In this document: one piece after another, positions 6,830-10,630 of the stretch
Numbering within the stretch: the stretch's first letter is position 1
How the letters are laid out: every line of letters starts with the position of its first letter
Source of the DNA: CAZMGG01 sp964565715
GTDB taxonomy: Bacteria > Planctomycetota > UBA1135 > UBA2386
Reading direction: 5' to 3'
DNA length: 10,630 nt
Assembly (NCBI GenBank): GCA_964565715.1
Contig: CAZMGG010000175.1
Location: 1 to 10,630, forward strand
Program-made: the position numbers and the translations under genes
The notes under the pieces: model-generated
What the model saw: the letters and a program-made list of their open reading frames with translations, nothing else
Database searches by the model: none
What the model was told of the DNA's origin: nothing

Positions 6830-7027
6830 TTACGCCACACCCATCTTGCAGCCGCAGGCCCCGCAGCGTCGCACTTCCTCCTTCAGGCCGTCGACCACGA
6901 ACGGGATCCAGCACAGCGGGAAGCAGGTCACCAGCAGCACGGCGAACACGATCCAGCCGCCGGTGGAGACCTGCTGGGTGACGATCGGGGGACCTTGATG
7001 GCTGCAGACGGGGCAGGTGGCGGGCAT
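6830..7027 (-). CDS. LITAF-like zinc-ribbon membrane protein
   Basis: A 65-residue protein. It has an N-terminal CPVC (5-8), a hydrophobic segment from about 24 to 45 (STGGWIVFAVLLVTCFPLCW, 21-40), and a C-terminal CGACGC (55-60). This is the LITAF/SIMPLE layout: two half zinc-knuckles brought together by an in-plane membrane helix, so the four cysteines C5, C8, C55 and C58 probably bind one zinc. Extra cysteines are at 35, 39 and 60. In eukaryotes the family acts at endosomal membranes. The bacterial role is unknown. The ATG at 7027 has no visible ribosome site and follows a C-rich stretch on its own strand. The ATPase gene lies 82 bp downstream on the same strand with its own operator-like site, so the two are probably independent. 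Confidence 0.82.
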   Translation of the reverse strand: MPATCPVCSHQGPPIVTQQVSTGGWIVFAVLLVTCFPLCWIPFVVDGLKEEVRRCGACGCKMGVA

Positions 7028-7241
7028 GGGCGTTGGCGAGGGTCGGTGGGGAGGGTGGGTGAGGTGGGGAGAGTACGGGGGCGGCGAGGTGGGGCAAGGC
7101 CGGGGGGCGCCGGCGGTTTTCTGTTAAGGCGCTGGGGTACTTGGAGAGGAGGAACCCTTGTTCCGTCCGGCTGGGGCGGGAAGGGCCCTCCGCTTCCACG
7201 GGTTGCGATGCGAGGAAACATGAAGGCGAGGAAAGACGGAA
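7028..7241. other. Gene-free G-rich stretch between divergent genes
   Basis: This region separates the minus-strand LITAF-like gene from the plus-strand sigma-like gene and must carry promoters for both, but no clear -35/-10 pair stands out on either strand. It is strongly G-rich on the plus strand from about 7040 to 7110. A small hairpin (GGAAC, CCTT, GTTCC) lies at 7151-7164. ATG codons at 7208 and 7220, the second preceded by GAGGA at 7212-7216, open a short plus-strand frame that ends at 7309 after the heptamer array. Confidence 0.6.
7048..7069 (+). other. Putative G-quadruplex motif
   Basis: Four G-runs (7048-7051, 7053-7055, 7057-7059, 7066-7069) separated by loops of 1, 1 and 6 nt satisfy the usual G3N1-7 rule. 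The motif is on the strand opposite the LITAF-like gene, 21 bp upstream of its ATG, so it would lie on the template strand near its promoter. In a GC-rich genome such matches can arise by chance. Confidence 0.5.
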
Positions 7242-7826
7242 GTGACGGCCGGGTTGGCTCGGGTCTCGGGTCTCGGGTCTCGGGTCTCGGGTCTCGGGTC
7301 TCGGGGTGACGACTGGTCTCAGGCGGTGGCCCTACTGACCCGGTGGGTGCACGCGCGGCACCTGCCGTCGCCCGACGACCTCGTTCAAGAAGCCCTGCTG
7401 CGGCTCTGGAGCCTCGAACGACGGTGGGGACCGTTGGAAGTGCGCGAGCCGTTGCTGGAGAAGCAGTTGCGGTGGGCGCTCGGTGACCTGATCCGCCGCG
7501 AGAAGCGATGGAGGGCGCGTCACCCCGAACGGCTGCAGGACGAGGATGTCCGGCTGGCGGTGGCCGCCGATCCCGTTGCCTCGGCACCAGCCCATGCGTC
7601 GCTGGATCTGCCGAACCTGCTGCGTGGCCGACAGTTGCGAGTGGCGGAGGCGGTGCAGGACGGCGCCATGGGTGTCTCCGTGATCGCCGCCCGCGCCGGC
7701 GTGCGCACGGACAAGGTCCGCCCCGCCTTGCAGGCGATCGTCGAGCTCCTCGCCAGGGAATCTGACCCGGAGTGGGGAGGTGGAAACGCTGAAGGAGGCA
7801 ACGGCAGCCCCTCGCCCGGTGGCTGA
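7242..7826 (+). CDS. Small sigma-70/ECF-like regulator
   Basis: A 194-residue reading from GTG 7242, which has GAGGA (7228-7232) 9 nt upstream. The sigma region-2-like part is LPSPDDLVQEALLRLW (41-56), followed by EKQLRWALGDLIRREKRW (73-90). A region-4-like helix-turn-helix lies at about 144-170 (GVSVIAARAGVRTDKVRPAL). This is the size and order of an extracytoplasmic-function sigma factor, though the match is loose. Residues 6-21 are encoded by the heptamer array and read as low-complexity Gly/Ser/Arg, so the native start is uncertain. It could lie downstream, for example at the in-frame GTG codon for V36, or at ATG 7220 if the array lost one unit. The Gly-rich tail (about 175-194) is not part of the fold. 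The YD-repeat gene begins 22 bp after the stop, making it the obvious target or operon partner. Confidence 0.65.
   Translation: MTAGLARVSGLGSRVSGLGSRGDDWSQAVALLTRWVHARHLPSPDDLVQEALLRLWSLERRWGPLEVREPLLEKQLRWALGDLIRREKRWRARHPERLQDEDVRLAVAADPVASAPAHASLDLPNLLRGRQLRVAEAVQDGAMGVSVIAARAGVRTDKVRPALQAIVELLARESDPEWGGGNAEGGNGSPSPGG
7261..7302 (+). repeat. Six tandem GGGTCTC heptamers
   Basis: Six perfect head-to-tail copies of GGGTCTC, flanked by a decayed GGCTC (7256-7260) on the left and GGGG on the right. The 7-bp unit is not a multiple of three, so each gain or loss changes the downstream reading frame. The array lies between the candidate starts (ATG 7208, ATG 7220, GTG 7242) and the conserved part of the sigma-like protein. 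Such arrays are slippage-prone. It is not a CRISPR array because there are no spacers. Confidence 0.95.
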
Positions 7827-7848
7827 CCTCCCTGGACCCGGAGACTCC

Positions 7849-10630
7849 ATGACCCTCGCCCGCCTCGCCGCTGCGGCCGCGTTCCTCGCCTTCCTCCTCC
7901 CGAGTGCCCTGCTCCCGGCACAGGCGCCGCCGGCGGAGGCGGAGTGCGCGATCAACGAGTGCTGCCCGGGTGCGGTGGTCGGGCCGACGACCGGCGGCTC
8001 GGTTCCTCCCGCCCAGACGGGTGAGCCTCTTGGGCCCAGCACGAATGGCCCCAATCCGCCGTACCCCTTGCCGGGCCCGATCACGGAATCCGGCCCCGGG
8101 GGCGGAAACGGGGAGCCGACCCAGGGGCCGACCAGTGCGTCGCCGACGGGCTGCGTGCTCCACACCGTGAAGTTCCCGCCGGTCCACACCGGCCTGTCGG
8201 GCTTCGCCAGCTGCTACTCGGACGTGATCAAGGTGAACCAGACACCGCTGTTCGGCGGCGGTGGCGGTGGGTTCTGCGGGTGTCCGCTGCCGTTGCCAGG
8301 CGGGTGGCCGAAGCTGCCCGACCCGCCAGGCGACCCGGAGATCCTGCAACCGCCGCCCGGCACCTGTCCCGGCGCCTTCTGCTTCCGCGACAACAGCCAG
8401 TACTACCAATACGGCAGCCCCATCCCGCTTGGTGCCTCGGCGATCTTCTCGCTGCCCGGCCCCAATCCCAACCCGGTGAGCGGCGGCGAGGCGCTGGCCA
8501 GCGACCGGTCCGGCGCGCAGCTCTGGTACTTCCCGGCGAGCGGCAGCACGCCGGAGTACCTCGAGGTCAAGCACACCGACGGCACCGTCGCCCACTTCGC
8601 GCCGGTGACATACTCCAGCGCTTCGGGCCAGGTCACCGTCTGGCGCATCGAGTGGGTGCGCGACCCGTGGGACAACCAGGCCACCTACACCTACGACTCC
8701 TACCAGCGCCTGCAGTCGATCCTGTTCCCGTCGGGCATCCGCCAGGTCTGGAACTGGGCGCCGTCCTGGTCCTGGCAGAACGCCGCCAACTACAGCTTCC
8801 TCGAGATCTCCTACGAGCGTGGTACCACGGTGCTGAGCGATCTGACCTGGGCGATGGTGTTCGTGCAGCCTGGCACGACCGAGCGCAGGCACTTCAACGC
8901 CAAGATCCACCGGATCTACGGGCCCGTGCGTCGCATCCTGCGCGAGGTCACGGCCGGCAGCCTCTACGTGCCGAGCGACGAGGTCACCGGCCGCATCGTG
9001 CGCGAGTTCGACTACGACCAGGCGGCCCACACCAAGATCACCGAGGTGCAGAGAGTCCACGCCGGCACCGACTTCCCGCAGAACCTGACCGCCGCCAGCT
9101 CGCTGCCGGACCGCGAGGTCCTCTCCACGACCTTCGACAGCAGCGGCCGCGTCGCGACGCAGGTGTTCACGCAGACCGCGGTGGCCACCACCTACCACTA
9201 CGGCCTGCCGGTGACGCGCACGACCGATGTGCCGAGCGGCGTGACCCTGGCGGCGATGAGCACCAAGGACGGGGCCGGCAACGAGCATGTCACCGAGTAC
9301 GACGTGGCGACCCTGCGCGTCTACCGCACGATCACGATCCCGGCGTCGCGGCCGCGTTTCGCTCACGTCAACACCGAGAACGCCGGCATCGGCGGCGTCG
9401 CCGCCACGGCCTTCGAGCCCGAACAGATCACCGTCGACCGGCTCTACGACACCACCTGCGTCTGCCAGAAGCCCAAGGAAGTGCACGTACGGTCGCTGCG
9501 CAACGGCAGCACCACGACGCGGATCACGAAGTACGAGTACTGGGCCGATTCCAAGCAGATCAAGAAGATCACGATGCCCAACCCGGCCACCGGATCGGGC
9601 CAGCCCGCCGAGATCGAGCGCTCGTTCACCTGGCTGCAGGCCAAGGCGACCAACCAGCACTGGGGCGCATGGCTGCCCGACACCGAGGTGACGCCGGACG
9701 GGACCTGGCAGCACTACTACAGCAACTGGCTCGACCGCAGCGACGCGGCGTTCCACGGCCGCATGCCTGGCACCGTCGATCGCAAGATCAACAGCGTGCG
9801 GCGGCAGACCACGCTGTCGGGCGCGCCGGTGGCCGGCACTTCGGTGGGCACGATCCTGCACCACAACCTGCCCAACGCCCCGGGCGGCGCCAGCTTCCTG
9901 GGCCCGCTGCAGGGCATGCCGCGCAAGGTGATCGACGGCGATGGCGTCGTCTCGACGCTGGAGTACGACGGCCTGGGCAACTTGTCGGCGGTCACCGCCG
10001 GCGCCGTGCGCACGGAGTACGTGCGCAACGCCTGGGGCAACGCCACCCAGGTCACCGAGCGGGCCACCGCCGGCGGGCTGGCCCTGGTGCTGTCGATCCC
10101 GCAGGCCGACCAAGGCTTCGACGGCCGCGTCCACCGCATGTCGAGCACGACCGGCGGCGTCGCCCAGGTGGCGGAGTACTACCACGACCGCTGGGGCAAC
10201 CTCGCCGTGCAGCGGCGCAACAACCTTGGCTCCAACGGCCAGAAGCCGGCCAAGTACGGCGGCTCCAACCAGAACGCCCGCGACTGGATCGAGAGCCAGT
10301 TCCACTACCAGCACTGGCTGCTGGTGGATGCCTACGAGGACCGCAAGCCGGTGGACGAGGCGCCGAGCGGCAGCGGTTCCGAGGCCTGGATGCGCAAGAC
10401 CTCGTACGAGTACACCGTCGACGGCTGGCTGCGGAAGGTCATCAACCCTTCCGGCAACCCGATCGGGGGCGCCCAGGCGGGCTCGCAGACCGTGTACGAG
10501 TTCGACGGCTACGGCACGCTCTACCGCAGCTGGGTGCAGCAGTCGGACAGCGACCCGGATCCGGTGCGCGGGCCCAAGGTCTTCGTCAACGAGTTCCTGG
10601 AGCCGGTCGGCAGCTACGAGTCCACCGGCA
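7849..10630 (+). CDS. Secreted YD/RHS-repeat protein, 3' end beyond the window
   Basis: The frame is open from the ATG at 7849 to the window edge, 927 complete codons without a stop. GGAG (7840-7843) sits 5 nt before the ATG. A signal peptide covers residues 1-26, with likely cleavage after AQA. Residues 27 to about 180 are rich in Pro and Gly and hold nine cysteines (33, 38, 39, 102, 122, 143, 145, 173, 178). The rest has only C537 and C539. From about 200 the protein is a diverged YD-repeat array: YDSYQRLQSILFPSG (282-296), TTFDSSGRVATQV (427-439), EYDGLGNLSAVT (705-716), FDGYGTLYRSW (885-895). Aromatic Trp/Tyr content is high. RHS/YD proteins form beta-cocoon shells that wrap a C-terminal toxin or act as adhesins. 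The deciding C-terminal core and tip lie outside this window. The sigma-like gene just upstream is the likely regulator. Confidence 0.88.
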   Translation, partial: MTLARLAAAAAFLAFLLPSALLPAQAPPAEAECAINECCPGAVVGPTTGGSVPPAQTGEPLGPSTNGPNPPYPLPGPITESGPGGGNGEPTQGPTSASPTGCVLHTVKFPPVHTGLSGFASCYSDVIKVNQTPLFGGGGGGFCGCPLPLPGGWPKLPDPPGDPEILQPPPGTCPGAFCFRDNSQYYQYGSPIPLGASAIFSLPGPNPNPVSGGEALASDRSGAQLWYFPASGSTPEYLEVKHTDGTVAHFAPVTYSSASGQVTVWRIEWVRDPWDNQATYTYDSYQRLQSILFPSGIRQVWNWAPSWSWQNAANYSFLEISYERGTTVLSDLTWAMVFVQPGTTERRHFNAKIHRIYGPVRRILREVTAGSLYVPSDEVTGRIVREFDYDQAAHTKITEVQRVHAGTDFPQNLTAASSLPDREVLSTTFDSSGRVATQVFTQTAVATTYHYGLPVTRTTDVPSGVTLAAMSTKDGAGNEHVTEYDVATLRVYRTITIPASRPRFAHVNTENAGIGGVAATAFEPEQITVDRLYDTTCVCQKPKEVHVRSLRNGSTTTRITKYEYWADSKQIKKITMPNPATGSGQPAEIERSFTWLQAKATNQHWGAWLPDTEVTPDGTWQHYYSNWLDRSDAAFHGRMPGTVDRKINSVRRQTTLSGAPVAGTSVGTILHHNLPNAPGGASFLGPLQGMPRKVIDGDGVVSTLEYDGLGNLSAVTAGAVRTEYVRNAWGNATQVTERATAGGLALVLSIPQADQGFDGRVHRMSSTTGGVAQVAEYYHDRWGNLAVQRRNNLGSNGQKPAKYGGSNQNARDWIESQFHYQHWLLVDAYEDRKPVDEAPSGSGSEAWMRKTSYEYTVDGWLRKVINPSGNPIGGAQAGSQTVYEFDGYGTLYRSWVQQSDSDPDPVRGPKVFVNEFLEPVGSYESTG

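Noticed and set aside
7256..7306. CRISPR-like repeat array
   Set aside because: The units are 7 bp, contiguous and without spacers, so this is a simple tandem repeat.
6928..10314. A 1128-residue minus-strand open frame
   Set aside because: It is the complement of the YD-repeat and sigma-like genes. Its translation is an Arg/Ala/His-rich shadow with no domain, while the plus strand gives signal peptide, YD motifs and sigma regions.

Overview
The window is a GC-rich (roughly 70 percent by eye), gene-dense bacterial segment with coding on both strands. Coupled ATGA/GTGA start-stop overlaps, a haem A synthesis cassette joined to an ABC-2 exporter and a DUF420 protein, a bacterial LITAF-like zinc ribbon, and a small sigma-like protein ahead of a large secreted YD-repeat protein suggest a free-living aerobe. 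A Planctomycetota-like or other high-GC deep-branching lineage is plausible, but no marker gene in the window fixes the taxonomy.

Positions 1-87 hold what looks like the 5' end of a divergent minus-strand gene that leaves the window. Its start and its hydrophobic signal-like segment are separated by a 13-base homopolymer that puts them one base out of frame. From 289 to 5419 six plus-strand genes form one probable operon: COX15/CtaA haem A synthase, CtaB haem O synthase, a DrrA/CcmA-type ABC ATPase, an ABC-2 permease, a DUF420 membrane protein, and an MFS transporter closely resembling ArsJ. The first four junctions are overlapping or nearly so, which implies translational coupling. CtaB makes haem O from haem B, COX15 oxidises it to haem A, and the ABC pair and DUF420 protein probably serve terminal oxidase assembly or the same membrane process. 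The ArsJ-like exporter at the end has no arsenic partner in view.

From 5420 onward the content looks accessory. On the minus strand are an AAA_14/DUF4143 ATPase (5434-6747), with a palindrome across its GTG start, and a 65-residue LITAF-like zinc-ribbon membrane protein (6830-7027). A short gene-free stretch (7028-7241) contains a G-quadruplex motif. On the plus strand, six perfect GGGTCTC heptamers (7261-7302) lie in the first codons of a small sigma-70-like protein (7242-7826). It is followed 22 bp later by a secreted YD/RHS-repeat protein (7849 to beyond the window end) that is open for 927 residues.

The points most worth a second look are the two simple-sequence tracts placed where a slip would switch a reading frame (the poly-C run and the heptamer array), the palindromic operator-like site overlapping the ATPase start, the pairing of a sigma-like regulator with a giant secreted YD protein, and the ArsJ-like exporter in a cytochrome oxidase assembly cassette.
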